A model generated the notes under the pieces. The model had not been told where the DNA came from and did not search any database. It saw nothing but the letters and a program-made list of their open reading frames with translations. Below, in pieces: positions 17,887 to 25,765 of a stretch of 64,000 nt of DNA (position 1 is the first letter of the stretch; each line of letters starts with the position of its first letter). Made by a program: the position numbers and the translations under genes. Source of the DNA: Halomonas elongata DSM 2581 (lineage in GTDB: Bacteria; Pseudomonadota; Gammaproteobacteria; Pseudomonadales; Halomonadaceae); contig NC_014532.2 in assembly GCF_000196875.2 (NCBI RefSeq), positions 3,844,001 to 3,908,000 of the forward strand. The letters run 5' to 3'.

Positions 17887-18036
17887 ATGGCGCATCGTTC
17901 TCACCGTCACCGCCCCGAGGGGCCGTGCCATTTTTCCTTGATGTCGCTTTCCGCGACGCGTCGCCTGCTGCTCGTCGCGGCGCCGCTGGCCCTGCTGTGG
18001 CTGGCGGTGGCCTGGGTGCTTGGGGGAATTGGCTGA
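17887..18036 (+). CDS. 49-residue single-pass membrane peptide with His/Cys-rich N-terminus
   Basis: This small ORF has a good ribosome site (GGAGG about 8 bp before the ATG). Its stop overlaps the znuC start (TGATG). The N-terminus MAHRSHRHRPEGPCHFS has four His and one Cys in 15 residues. It is followed by one TM helix, LLLVAAPLALLWLAVAWVLGGIG. It is the first gene under the Zur box, so it should be made in zinc starvation. I do not recognise a family. A metal-binding accessory of ZnuB or a leader peptide are both possible. Confidence 0.6.
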   Translation: MAHRSHRHRPEGPCHFSLMSLSATRRLLLVAAPLALLWLAVAWVLGGIG

Positions 18037-18770
18037 TGGCACGCCTGCAACTCCACGACCTGCAGCTCGCGCGAAGCGGGCAGACCGTCCTCGAGCATCT
18101 CGACGGCAGCTTCCAGGATGGCGCCATCACCGCCCTGATCGGTGCCAACGGCGCCGGCAAGAGCACCTTGATTTCGGCGATCATGGGCATGCTGCCGCCG
18201 GTGGCCGGCCGCGTGGAATGCAAGGTGCCCAGGGAACGTTGCGCCTGGCTACCCCAGCAGCTCGCCCTGGACCTGACCTTCCCGATGAGCGTCGAGGAAC
18301 TGATCATGACAGGCACCTGGCCGAGTCATGGCGCCCTGAAGGGATACTGCGCCGCGCATTATCGCCGGGGCCGCGAGATCATGGGCCAGTTGGGCATCTC
18401 TCATCTGGCCCACCGCCAGTTGGGCGAGCTCTCCGGCGGCCAGCGCCAGCGCGCCCTGATCGGTCGCACCCTGATGCAGGAAGCCGAACTGCTGCTGCTC
18501 GACGAGCCCTTCGCCAACGTCGACGGTGAGACCGTCGAGGTCCTGATGGAGGTGCTGCGCGACATGGCCACCGCCGGCGCCACCATTCTGGTCGTGCTGC
18601 ACGACATGGAGCAGCTGTCACGCCTGGCCGACGACGTGCTGTTGCTGGCCAGCGGCCATGGCCGCTGGGTCGGCACCGAGGCCCTGCTCGATCATCACAC
18701 GGGCCAGCCGGCCCGCGCCCCTCGTCTGCCCATCGACTTTTCGGATCTTCCCCATGCTGGCACTGCTTGA
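18036..18770 (+). CDS. znuC: Zinc ABC transporter ATP-binding protein ZnuC
   Basis: This 244-residue ABC ATPase has Walker A GANGAGKST, signature LSGGQRQR and Walker B LLLLDEPFANVD, with the switch His in VVLHDME. It powers ZnuB for high-affinity Zn uptake. It overlaps the upstream small ORF by 1 nt and znuB by 17 nt, indicating translational coupling. Confidence 0.93.
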   Translation: MARLQLHDLQLARSGQTVLEHLDGSFQDGAITALIGANGAGKSTLISAIMGMLPPVAGRVECKVPRERCAWLPQQLALDLTFPMSVEELIMTGTWPSHGALKGYCAAHYRRGREIMGQLGISHLAHRQLGELSGGQRQRALIGRTLMQEAELLLLDEPFANVDGETVEVLMEVLRDMATAGATILVVLHDMEQLSRLADDVLLLASGHGRWVGTEALLDHHTGQPARAPRLPIDFSDLPHAGTA

Positions 18771-19644
18771 CGCCTGGCTGCTCGCCCCCTTCGATTACGG
18801 CTTCATGAGCCGTGCCGCCGTCGCCGGCCTGGCCCTGTCGCTGGCCGCTCCGCCCCTTGGCGTCTTCCTGATGCTGCGTGGCATGAGCCTGATCGGCGAC
18901 GCCATGTCCCACGCCATCCTGCCCGGCATCGCGCTGGGCTTTCTGTTCGCCGGCTTCTCGCTGCCGATCATGAGCCTCGGCGGCATTCTCTCGGGGTTGG
19001 TCGTGGCGGTGCTGGCCGGCAGCGTCTCGCAGATGACCGGTCATCGCGAGGACTCGGCCATGGCCAGTTTCTTCCTGATCTCGCTGGCCGCCGGCGTCAT
19101 GCTGGTGTCATTGGGCGGTAGCAGCGTGGACCTGACGCATGTGCTGTTCGGCTCGGTACTGGCCGTGGACACCACTGCCCTGCTGCTGATCACCAGCATC
19201 GCCACCCTGATCGTGCTGGCCCTGGCGGTCATCTTCCGCGCCCTGGTGGTCGAGTGTCTCGACCCGCTGTTCCTGCGCGGCCAGGGCGTGCGCGGCGGCC
19301 TGGTGCATGGTGTCTTCCTGGGCCTGGTGGTGCTCAACCTCACCGCCGGTTTCCAGACCCTGGGCACCCTGATGGCCGTGGGCCTGATGATGCTGCCGGC
19401 CACCACCGCGCGCTTCTGGAGCCAGCGTCTGGAAGGCCTGATCATCATCGCCATCGGCATAGCCCTGTTCGCCAACCTGGGTGGGCTGCTGCTGTCGTAT
19501 CACTTCAGCCTGCCCTCCGGTCCGGCAATCATCCTGCTCGCCGGCCTGGCATACATCGCCTCGGCACTGTGCGGCCGCCACCACAGCCTAATCGCTCGCC
19601 ACCGGCGTCGCGCCGCTCCTCTGGGCGCCCCCGCTCCCCACTGA
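18754..19644 (+). CDS. znuB: Zinc ABC transporter permease ZnuB
   Basis: This 296-residue ABC-3 family membrane protein has 7-8 TM helices and the usual motif GMSLIGDAMSHAILPGIALGF near residue 45. The start at 18754 lies inside the end of znuC. A short His/Arg-rich tail (GRHHSLIARHRRR) ends the protein. It forms the Zn channel with ZnuC and receives Zn from ZnuA. Confidence 0.93.
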   Translation: MLALLDAWLLAPFDYGFMSRAAVAGLALSLAAPPLGVFLMLRGMSLIGDAMSHAILPGIALGFLFAGFSLPIMSLGGILSGLVVAVLAGSVSQMTGHREDSAMASFFLISLAAGVMLVSLGGSSVDLTHVLFGSVLAVDTTALLLITSIATLIVLALAVIFRALVVECLDPLFLRGQGVRGGLVHGVFLGLVVLNLTAGFQTLGTLMAVGLMMLPATTARFWSQRLEGLIIIAIGIALFANLGGLLLSYHFSLPSGPAIILLAGLAYIASALCGRHHSLIARHRRRAAPLGAPAPH

Positions 19645-19664
19645 CTTTCCAGGAGATTCTCCCG

Positions 19665-20771
19665 ATGCCATTCACCATCCCCTTCAAGCGCCATGCCGCG
19701 CTGATCGCCGGCCTCTCCGCTCTGCTGGCCACGCCGAGCGTCCTGGCCGAGGAACGCGTGCAGGTCATCGCCAGCTTCAGCATCCTGGCCGATATGGTCG
19801 AGCAGGTGGGCGGCGAGCATGTCGAGGTCGACGCCCTGGTCGGCCCGAATGGCGACGCCCATGTCTATTCGCCTCGTCCCGACGATGCTCGCAACCTGGC
19901 GCACGCCGACCTGGTGGTGTTCAACGGCATGCACTTCGAGGGCTGGATGGAACGCCTGCTGGAAGCCGGCGACTACGAGGGCCCCAAGGTCGTGGCCACG
20001 GCAGGCATCGCGACCCAGGAAGAAGCAGCAGACAGTCAGGACCACGCTCACGCGCGCCACGACCATGCCGATCATGACCACGGCGAGCACGATCACTCGG
20101 GACACGATCACGCCGAGCATGACCACTCGGACCATGATCACGCAGCGCACAATCATGCCGAACATGGCCACTCAGGGCACGATCATGACCATGCTCATCA
20201 CGGCCATGGCCACCTGCATGATCATGGCGGGCAAGACCCGCATGCCTGGCTGGACCCGATGCTCGGCAAGACCTATGTGTCCAATATCCGCGACGGCCTG
20301 ATCGCCGCCGATCCGGCGCATGAAGCGGAATACCGCCAACGGGCCCAGGCGTACATGGCCGAGCTGGAAGCCCTGGACGCCGAGATCCGCGAGCAGATGT
20401 CAGCTCTTCCCGAATCCACCAGCATCATCACCGGCCACGATTCCTTCGGGTATTTCGCGAAGGCCTATGGCGTCAGCTTCCTGTCGCCGGTGGGCCTGTC
20501 GACAGCCTCCGAACCCAGCGCCGCCGGCATGGCCGAGTTGATCGACGTAATCAAAGCCAACGACGTCCGCGCGCTGTTCCACGAGAACATGACCAGCCCG
20601 GCGCTCATCGACCAGTTGGCCGAGGAAACCGGACGTCCGGTGGCCGGCACCCTCTACTCCGGTGCCCTGGCGCCCGAAGGCGAGGCCAGCACCTATATCG
20701 GCATGATGCGCCACAACGCCCACGTGCTGCACGATGCCCTGGCCGAGCCGGAGCATGACCACGAGCACTGA
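19665..20771 (+). CDS. znuA: Zinc-binding periplasmic protein ZnuA with expanded His-rich loop
   Basis: This 368-residue cluster A-I binding protein has a signal peptide to about residue 28 (PSVLA). Likely Zn ligands are His66 (DAHVYSP) and His193 (DPHAW), with the acidic/His residues of the C-terminal lobe. Between them, residues 127-187 form a loop with 27 His in about 60 residues, built from DHDHAEHDHS-like repeats. That is longer than the E. coli ZnuA loop. The C-terminus EPEHDHEH is again His-rich. AGGAGA precedes the ATG. It is the last znu gene and lies 15 bp before a LysR gene. Confidence 0.94.
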   Translation: MPFTIPFKRHAALIAGLSALLATPSVLAEERVQVIASFSILADMVEQVGGEHVEVDALVGPNGDAHVYSPRPDDARNLAHADLVVFNGMHFEGWMERLLEAGDYEGPKVVATAGIATQEEAADSQDHAHARHDHADHDHGEHDHSGHDHAEHDHSDHDHAAHNHAEHGHSGHDHDHAHHGHGHLHDHGGQDPHAWLDPMLGKTYVSNIRDGLIAADPAHEAEYRQRAQAYMAELEALDAEIREQMSALPESTSIITGHDSFGYFAKAYGVSFLSPVGLSTASEPSAAGMAELIDVIKANDVRALFHENMTSPALIDQLAEETGRPVAGTLYSGALAPEGEASTYIGMMRHNAHVLHDALAEPEHDHEH

Positions 20772-20786
20772 TCACCGGGGAGCCCC

Positions 20787-21704
20787 ATGAACCAGCTCGA
20801 TGCCATGACGGCCTTCGTGCGTGTCGCCGAACTGGGCAGCTACACCCGGGCGGCCGAAGCGCTCGCCTTGTCGCGCACCCGAGTGTCGCGGCTGGTCATG
20901 GAGCTGGAAGAGCACCTGCAGGCACGCCTGCTGCAACGCACCACTCGGCGCCTGCACCTGACCGAGGTCGGTGAGCGTTATCTGGCCCATGCCCAGGGCA
21001 TCCTGCAGGCACTGGAGGATGCCCGGGCCGAAGTCGGTGCCGATGTCCACGCCATGCATGGACATCTGCGCCTCAATGGCCCGATGAGCTTCGGCATTCG
21101 CCACCTGTCGCCGCTAGTGGCGAGCTTCATGGTCCAGCATCCCGAATTGCAGGTTCGCCTGGATCTCAACGACCGACGTGTCGATCTGCTGGAGGAAGGC
21201 TACGATCTGGCCATTCGCATTGGCGATCTGCCCGACTCCACCCTGGTGGCTCGCCGCCTGACGCACTGTCGGATGGTGCTATGCGCCTCGCCCGAGTACC
21301 TGGCAACTCATGGCGCACCACGCCGTCCGGAGGAAATCGCCGGGCACCGCTGCCTGCGCTATCTGGGCGCCTACAGCGGCGATTGGCAACTGGGAGGACA
21401 ACAGCACGATATTTCGGGTCCTCTGGAAAGCAATAATGGGGATGTTCTCACTCCGGCCGCAGAAGCCGGTCTCGGCATCGCCCACCAGCCCAGTTTCCTG
21501 GTAGCCGACAGCATCCGTGCCGGCCGCCTGGTACCGATTGGCACCGACTGGCCGCCCCAGATACTTGGTGTGCACGGCATCTATCCGGCAAGGCGGCACC
21601 TCCCGACCAAGGTAGCGCGCTTTCTGGATTTCCTCGCCGATGCCTGGGGCGACCCTCCAATTTGGGAACATGACCTAGGATTGTCGCCAATATCGCAACA
21701 GTGA
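20787..21704 (+). CDS. LysR family transcriptional regulator
   Basis: This 305-residue LysR protein of the AaeR/DhcR-like group has an N-terminal HTH (MNQLDAMTAFVRVAELGSYTRAAEALALSRTRVSR). A conserved PBP2-type effector domain follows, containing GYDLAIRIGDLPDSTLVARRL. It starts only 15 bp after znuA, so read-through from the Zur operon is possible. It is co-directional with DoxX and a DOPA dioxygenase, which it may regulate. The effector is unknown. Confidence 0.85.
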   Translation: MNQLDAMTAFVRVAELGSYTRAAEALALSRTRVSRLVMELEEHLQARLLQRTTRRLHLTEVGERYLAHAQGILQALEDARAEVGADVHAMHGHLRLNGPMSFGIRHLSPLVASFMVQHPELQVRLDLNDRRVDLLEEGYDLAIRIGDLPDSTLVARRLTHCRMVLCASPEYLATHGAPRRPEEIAGHRCLRYLGAYSGDWQLGGQQHDISGPLESNNGDVLTPAAEAGLGIAHQPSFLVADSIRAGRLVPIGTDWPPQILGVHGIYPARRHLPTKVARFLDFLADAWGDPPIWEHDLGLSPISQQ

Positions 21705-21741
21705 TGTTCATGTACTGCTGATTATCCCGGTGAAGTATCGA

Positions 21742-21774
21742 GATAGAGTGATCCCCATCATCACACGCTCTATC
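21742..21774 (+). promoter_or_regulatory. Inverted repeat in the doxX leader
   Basis: GATAGAG (21742-21748) and CTCTATC (21768-21774) form a perfect 7-bp dyad with a 19-nt spacer. It immediately precedes the GGAGGA ribosome site of the DoxX gene. A LysR half-site pair or an mRNA hairpin that occludes translation are both possible. Confidence 0.35.
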
Positions 21775-21785
21775 GGAGGACAATC

Positions 21786-22169
21786 ATGCAAGCATACGCC
21801 ATCACTCTGTTGCGGCTTTCCCTCGGCACCCTCGCCCTGGCTCACGGCCTGCTCAAGGTCTTCGTCTTCACCGTGCCTGGCACCGTAGGCTACTTCGAGT
21901 CTCTGGGCCTGCCGGGATTTCTCGCCTACCCGACCATCCTCGCGGAGGTGGGTGGGGGCTTGCTGCTTATCCTGGGGATATATACCCGCTGGATCAGCCT
22001 GGCACTGGTCCCTGTTCTGCTTGGCGCCACCTGGGTTCACTCAGGCAATGGGTGGATGTTCTCCAATGAAGGCGGAGGCTGGGAATTTCCTGTCTTCTGG
22101 ACTCTGGCCCTACTGGTTCAGGCAGGGCTCGGTGGAGGACGCCTGGTCCCGAGCCGACGCCTCGCCTGA
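21786..22169 (+). CDS. DoxX family membrane protein
   Basis: This 127-residue protein has four TM helices and the DoxX pattern: an N-terminal LLRLSLGTLALAHGLLKVF, then PAFLAYPTIL-like GFLAYPTILAEVGGGLLLILGIYTRW, and GNGWMFSNEGGGWEFPVFW. DoxX proteins are membrane subunits tied to quinone and thiol stress. It is paired with the dioxygenase gene 54 bp downstream. GGAGGA lies about 5 bp before the ATG. Confidence 0.82.
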   Translation: MQAYAITLLRLSLGTLALAHGLLKVFVFTVPGTVGYFESLGLPGFLAYPTILAEVGGGLLLILGIYTRWISLALVPVLLGATWVHSGNGWMFSNEGGGWEFPVFWTLALLVQAGLGGGRLVPSRRLA

Positions 22170-22223
22170 TCCTGGATTCCATGCTGGTCACGCGCCATGA
22201 GGCGTGACTCGGAGGTATCAATC

Positions 22224-22961
22224 ATGCTCCCCAGCCTCTTCATTTCCCACGGTTCGCCGATGCTGGCCCTGACCCGCACCCCGGCCCACGATTTCCTGCG
22301 CCAGCTTGGCCGAACGCTTCGCCCTGCCGCGGTGGTGGTCGTCTCGGCCCACTGGGCCAGCCGGCGTCTAATGGTCAGCACCAGTGCCCACCCCGAGACC
22401 ATCCATGACTTCGGTGGCTTTCCCCGCGAACTCTTCGAGTGCCTGTACCCTGCGCCAGGAGAACCCGAGCTGGCCATGCGCCTGGCCCGCGAGCTCAACG
22501 CGGTGCCGGTGGAACGCGGCCTGGATCACGGTGCCTGGGTGCCACTGTCGCTGATGTATCCAGAGGCCGATGTGCCGGTGGTATCGCTGTCGCTGCCCAC
22601 GGACTGGTCCAGTACCGAACTGGCCGCACTCGGCGAGCGACTCGCCGCATTGCGCGAGGAGAATATCCTGGTGATCGGCTCGGGCAGCCTGACCCACGAC
22701 CTGCGTTCCGTGAGCACCCTCGACGCGCCGGTACCCGACTGGGTCCGTGTATTCGCCGACTGGGTGCACGAACGATTGATCGATGACGACCGCGACGCCC
22801 TGCTCGACTGGCAACAGGCGCCATACGCCCGCGCCAATCACCCCACCCCGGAACATTTCCAGCCATTGCTGGTGGCCATGGGTACCGGCAGACACGCCGA
22901 ACGGCAACACCACAGCGTGGAACACGGCGTGCTGACCATGGATCTCTATGCCTTCACCTGA
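22224..22961 (+). CDS. Class III extradiol dioxygenase, 4,5-DOPA dioxygenase type (YgiD-like)
   Basis: This 245-residue LigB-superfamily protein has the metal ligands in FISHGSPML, VVVSAHWASR and GLDHGAWVPLSLMYP, plus a late His in SGSLTHDL. These are typical of YgiD/DODA enzymes that open catechol rings such as L-DOPA. GGAGG precedes the ATG at 22224. The LysR-DoxX-dioxygenase neighbourhood suggests catechol or quinone detoxification. The physiological substrate is not established. Confidence 0.85.
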   Translation: MLPSLFISHGSPMLALTRTPAHDFLRQLGRTLRPAAVVVVSAHWASRRLMVSTSAHPETIHDFGGFPRELFECLYPAPGEPELAMRLARELNAVPVERGLDHGAWVPLSLMYPEADVPVVSLSLPTDWSSTELAALGERLAALREENILVIGSGSLTHDLRSVSTLDAPVPDWVRVFADWVHERLIDDDRDALLDWQQAPYARANHPTPEHFQPLLVAMGTGRHAERQHHSVEHGVLTMDLYAFT

Positions 22962-22980
22962 TCCTTGTGGTCAGGCGCCT

Positions 22981-23020
22981 GAACTGCAGAGGCCGCCCTG
23001 TCGGGCGGCCTCTGCAGTTC
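22981..23020. terminator. 18-bp perfect inverted repeat between convergent genes
   Basis: Perfect 18-bp arms (GAACTGCAGAGGCCGCCC and its complement) with a 4-nt TGTC loop sit between the dioxygenase (+) and gloA (-) stop codons. They can fold in both transcripts, so a bidirectional terminator is likely despite weak T-tracts. Confidence 0.75.
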
Positions 23021-23045
23021 TGGATTACGGGGTCGGGGTTCGTCG

Positions 23046-23579
23046 CTAGTCCCCCTTGTCGGCCATCCGCGCAGCCTCGACCACCTCGATCCAGTAGCCG
23101 TCCACGTCCTTGACGAAGACCACATCCGGCATCTTGCCCTGATCCGAACGCTTGATGAATTCGACCTCATTGGCATCGAACCAGGCCTCGGCGGCGTCCA
23201 GATCCGGCACCGAGAAGCAGATGTGTCCGAAGCCCTGGGGCTCGGCGTTGCCATCATGATAGGCAAAGTCCGCCTGATCCTCGGTTCCCCAGTTGTGGGT
23301 CAGTTCCAGCAGCCCCTTCTGGCTGAAGGTCCAGACGCTGCGCCGGGCCTTGTCCTCCGGCACCTCATCCCCTGCCTCGAGCTTGGCCAGGAAGTACAGG
23401 GAGAACTGCATCTCCTCGAAATCCAGCCGGCGCAGCACCTGCATGCCGAAGACACGCGAGTAAAAGTCCAGCGCCGCCTGCGGATCCTTGATCCTCAGCA
23501 TGGTGTGGTTCAGGCGGAAGCCATCGGTCTCGGCGGCCGGCGCCTTCACGCCGGGGTACTGCTCACCCTGAAAGCTCAT
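23046..23579 (-). CDS. gloA: Lactoylglutathione lyase (glyoxalase I)
   Basis: This 177-residue VOC-fold enzyme isomerises the methylglyoxal-glutathione hemithioacetal to S-lactoylglutathione. Diagnostic segments are LNHTMLRIKDPQAALDFYSRVFGM, LELTHNWGTE, GFGHICFSVPDL and the metal-ligand Glu in GYWIEVVE. The length fits the longer GlxI type seen in Pseudomonas and eukaryotes (about 175-185). AGAGGAGA lies before the ATG at 23579. Confidence 0.93.
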   Translation of the reverse strand: MSFQGEQYPGVKAPAAETDGFRLNHTMLRIKDPQAALDFYSRVFGMQVLRRLDFEEMQFSLYFLAKLEAGDEVPEDKARRSVWTFSQKGLLELTHNWGTEDQADFAYHDGNAEPQGFGHICFSVPDLDAAEAWFDANEVEFIKRSDQGKMPDVVFVKDVDGYWIEVVEAARMADKGD

Positions 23580-23720
23580 GGCGTTCTCCTCTGCTCGTAT
23601 GGGCTCAGGGTGCCTGCATGGGGGCGAGACGTCGGAATTTCCACCCCACCGGCCGGATGGCGGCGTTTCCTGCGGGCTTCTACATTGATAGAAGCGACCG
23701 TCACGTGAAGGGGGCTCGTC

Positions 23721-24065
23721 ATGGCCACCACCGACTTCTCCCCGGGTGATCGCATCACCTACAAGCAACTCTCCCACGCCCTGGCCCACGGGTTCTCGCC
23801 CATCGTCGAGGTGGAATCCCAGGATGGCATCTATACGGTGCGCTTCCACCATGCCAGCGGCGTCTCCACCCTCACCGACAAGGCCGGAAATACCTGCACC
23901 TACCTGGGTACCGGCGAGATTCGCGAACGCCTCGGCGAACTGGGCCTGACCCACGGCGTATTGACCTGGGACGACCAGTGCGGCGACGAGATGATCGGCG
24001 TTCCCGGACACGCCATGACGCCCGAAGAACGCTTGACCCATGGCACGCGTATCGCCTTCCGCTGA
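23721..24065 (+). CDS. Small cytosolic protein, probably DUF6482 family
   Basis: This 114-residue protein has no signal or TM segment. The pattern VEVESQDGIYTVRFHHASGV, then TDKAGNTCTYLGTGEIRERLGELGL, then TWDDQCGDEMIGVPG resembles the DUF6482 proteins of Pseudomonas and Halomonas, whose function is unknown. GGGGG precedes the ATG. It stands alone between gloA (divergent) and the NlpC/P60 gene. Confidence 0.6.
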   Translation: MATTDFSPGDRITYKQLSHALAHGFSPIVEVESQDGIYTVRFHHASGVSTLTDKAGNTCTYLGTGEIRERLGELGLTHGVLTWDDQCGDEMIGVPGHAMTPEERLTHGTRIAFR

Positions 24066-24124
24066 TACTCGCCAGCGCCAGCATCACGGGCTAGGCTGTA
24101 GGCGGGAGAGGGATTCCTTATGCC

Positions 24125-24640
24125 ATGGAGCCGCGCATGCCGCCACGACTTGCCTGCCATCGCCACGTCACGCCCCTGATATCGAAATGGCTGCTGGCAA
24201 CGCTACTGCTCTCGTGGCTGGCCGGCTGTGCCGGTCCCGACCTGGCGACCCGGGACGGTGGCAATCTCTCCATGGAGCGCACCATGATCCTCGCCGAAGC
24301 ACGCCAGACGCTCGGCACGCCCTACCGTTTCGGCGGGGACACCCCGAGCGGCCTGGACTGCTCGGGGCTGGTGCAGCTCGCCTACGCCCGGGCGGGCATC
24401 AAGGTGCCCCGGACTTCCCGCCGGCAGTTCGAGAACCTGCCGCCGATCGACAAGGCCCGCCCGGGGGATCTGTTGTTCTTCGACACCGCCGGCCGCGGTG
24501 ATGCCAGCCATGTCGGCATCTACCTGGGGCATGGCCAGATGATCCACGCCCCGGGCCGGGGGCGGCGCGTCACCACCTCGGCGGTGGATCTGGATTACTG
24601 GCGGGAGCGGTATCTCGGCGCCGCCGCTCCAGCCCCCTAG
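24125..24640 (+). CDS. NlpC/P60 family peptidoglycan hydrolase, lipoprotein
   Basis: This 171-residue protein has a lipoprotein signal (SKWLLATLLLSWLAGC, Cys at about residue 35). The NlpC/P60 domain carries the catalytic Cys in GLDCSGLVQLAYARAG and the His in DASHVGIYLGHGQMIHAP. The start of the domain, GTPYRFGGDTPSG, is typical of Spr/MepS-type D,L-endopeptidases that cut stem-peptide crosslinks. No SH3 domain is present. It is therefore likely a cell-wall growth or recycling hydrolase on a membrane anchor. Confidence 0.88.
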   Translation: MEPRMPPRLACHRHVTPLISKWLLATLLLSWLAGCAGPDLATRDGGNLSMERTMILAEARQTLGTPYRFGGDTPSGLDCSGLVQLAYARAGIKVPRTSRRQFENLPPIDKARPGDLLFFDTAGRGDASHVGIYLGHGQMIHAPGRGRRVTTSAVDLDYWRERYLGAAAPAP

Positions 24641-24918
24641 AAGACACTGCTTGAGAGCGAATGGCCAAACGTTCAATGGCAGTAGGCGCCGGGGACAAGA
24701 CGAAGCGAGGGTCATCCGCCATGAATGGCGGATGTAGCGCCCAGGGAGGGGTTCACAGCGCCCTATCGATGGTCCGCTCGAAGCCCGAGCTAAGCGTAAA
24801 TTCGACTGAGCATATGGCCAGCGGTTGTTTCCACACGCGCCATCATCGTGCAATGCTTGAAACCGTCGAACCGGCACCGCGCCCGCGATGCCACTTACCC
24901 ATCCATCAGGAGGCCAAC

Positions 24919-25557
24919 ATGGCACTGCAACTCGGCGATACAGCGCCCGACTTCACCCAAGAGAGCACTGCCGGCACCATCAATTTCCACGAGTGGGCCG
25001 GAGACAGTTGGGTCATTCTGTTCTCGCATCCCAAGGACTTCACCCCGGTGTGCACCACCGAGCTCGGCGAAGTCTCGCGACTCAAGCCGGAATTCGACAA
25101 GCGCAACACCAAGGCCATCGGCCTTTCCGTGGACCCGCTCGAGGATCACGAAGCCTGGGCCGGGGATATCCAGGAAACCCAGGGGCAAGGCTTGAACTTC
25201 CCGCTGCTGGCGGACGGCGACCGCAAGGTCAGCGACCTCTACGGCATGATTCACCCCAACGCCAACGACACCCTGACGGTGCGCAGCGTCTTCATCATCG
25301 ATCCGAACAAGAAGGTGCGCCTGACCATCACCTATCCGGCCAGCACCGGCCGCAACTTCGCCGAGGTGCTGCGCGTACTCGACAGCCTGCAGCTCACCGA
25401 CGAACACAAGCTGGCCACGCCGGTGAACTGGCAGGATGGTGATGACTGCATCATCGTGCCCGCCGTGAGCAACGAAGAGGCCAAGACCCTCTTCCCCGAA
25501 GGCTGGGACGAGCAGAAGCCCTACCTGCGCCTGGTCAAGCAGCCCAAGCGTTCCTGA
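24919..25557 (+). CDS. 1-Cys peroxiredoxin (Prx6 type)
   Basis: This 212-residue peroxidase has the peroxidatic Cys in the motif HPKDFTPVCTTELGEV and the Prx6-type C-terminal extension (TPVNWQDGDDCIIVP...LFPEGWDEQKPYLRLV). It reduces H2O2 and organic or lipid peroxides. CAGGAGG precedes the ATG at 24919. The 278-bp gap upstream (24641-24918) shows no gene or clear motif. A terminator follows it. Confidence 0.93.
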   Translation: MALQLGDTAPDFTQESTAGTINFHEWAGDSWVILFSHPKDFTPVCTTELGEVSRLKPEFDKRNTKAIGLSVDPLEDHEAWAGDIQETQGQGLNFPLLADGDRKVSDLYGMIHPNANDTLTVRSVFIIDPNKKVRLTITYPASTGRNFAEVLRVLDSLQLTDEHKLATPVNWQDGDDCIIVPAVSNEEAKTLFPEGWDEQKPYLRLVKQPKRS

Positions 25558-25567
25558 GGCAAAGGAC

Positions 25568-25601
25568 GGCGGCGACGGCAAGGCTCGTCGCCGCCTCTTT
25601 A
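25568..25601 (+). terminator. Intrinsic terminator after the peroxiredoxin gene
   Basis: A perfect 10-bp stem (GGCGGCGACG / CGTCGCCGCC) with an 8-nt loop is followed by TCTTTA, 11 bp after the stop codon. Confidence 0.75.
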
Positions 25602-25636
25602 CAGGTGCCAACCGGGCACGGATAGTAGAAGGCCTG

Positions 25637-25720
25637 ACGACAGGGGCGCCGGACGCCATGCCGCCCGGCTGAGACGCACCCTCATCACCTGACCCGGATA
25701 ATGCCGGCGGAGGGAGTCGT
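25637..25720 (+). promoter_or_regulatory. TPP riboswitch (THI element) of thiM-thiE
   Basis: The conserved aptamer parts are in order: GGGGCGCC, GGCTGAGACGCACCCTCATC, ACCTGACCCGGATAATGCC and GGCGGAGGGA. Outer stem ACGAC (25637-25641) pairs with GTCGT (25716-25720). These match the thi-box core CTGAGA...ACCTGATCTGGATAATGCCAGCG. TPP binding should switch off the downstream thiamine salvage genes. Confidence 0.93.
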
Positions 25721-25742
25721 GCCGGCCATCCCGAGGCCAGCA

Positions 25743-25761
25743 CCTCCCGCCGCCCGGGAGG
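25743..25761 (+). promoter_or_regulatory. Ribosome-site-sequestering hairpin of the TPP riboswitch
   Basis: CCTCCCG (25743-25749) pairs perfectly with CGGGAGG (25755-25761). The latter contains the Shine-Dalgarno GGGAGG of thiM, whose ATG is at 25766. This is a translational expression platform without a T-tract. Confidence 0.7.
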
Positions 25762-25765
25762 CGCC

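Noticed and set aside
24641..24918. Possible small gene or RNA in the gap before the peroxiredoxin gene
   Set aside because: The open frames lack ribosome sites and motifs, and no hairpin or tRNA-like fold was evident.
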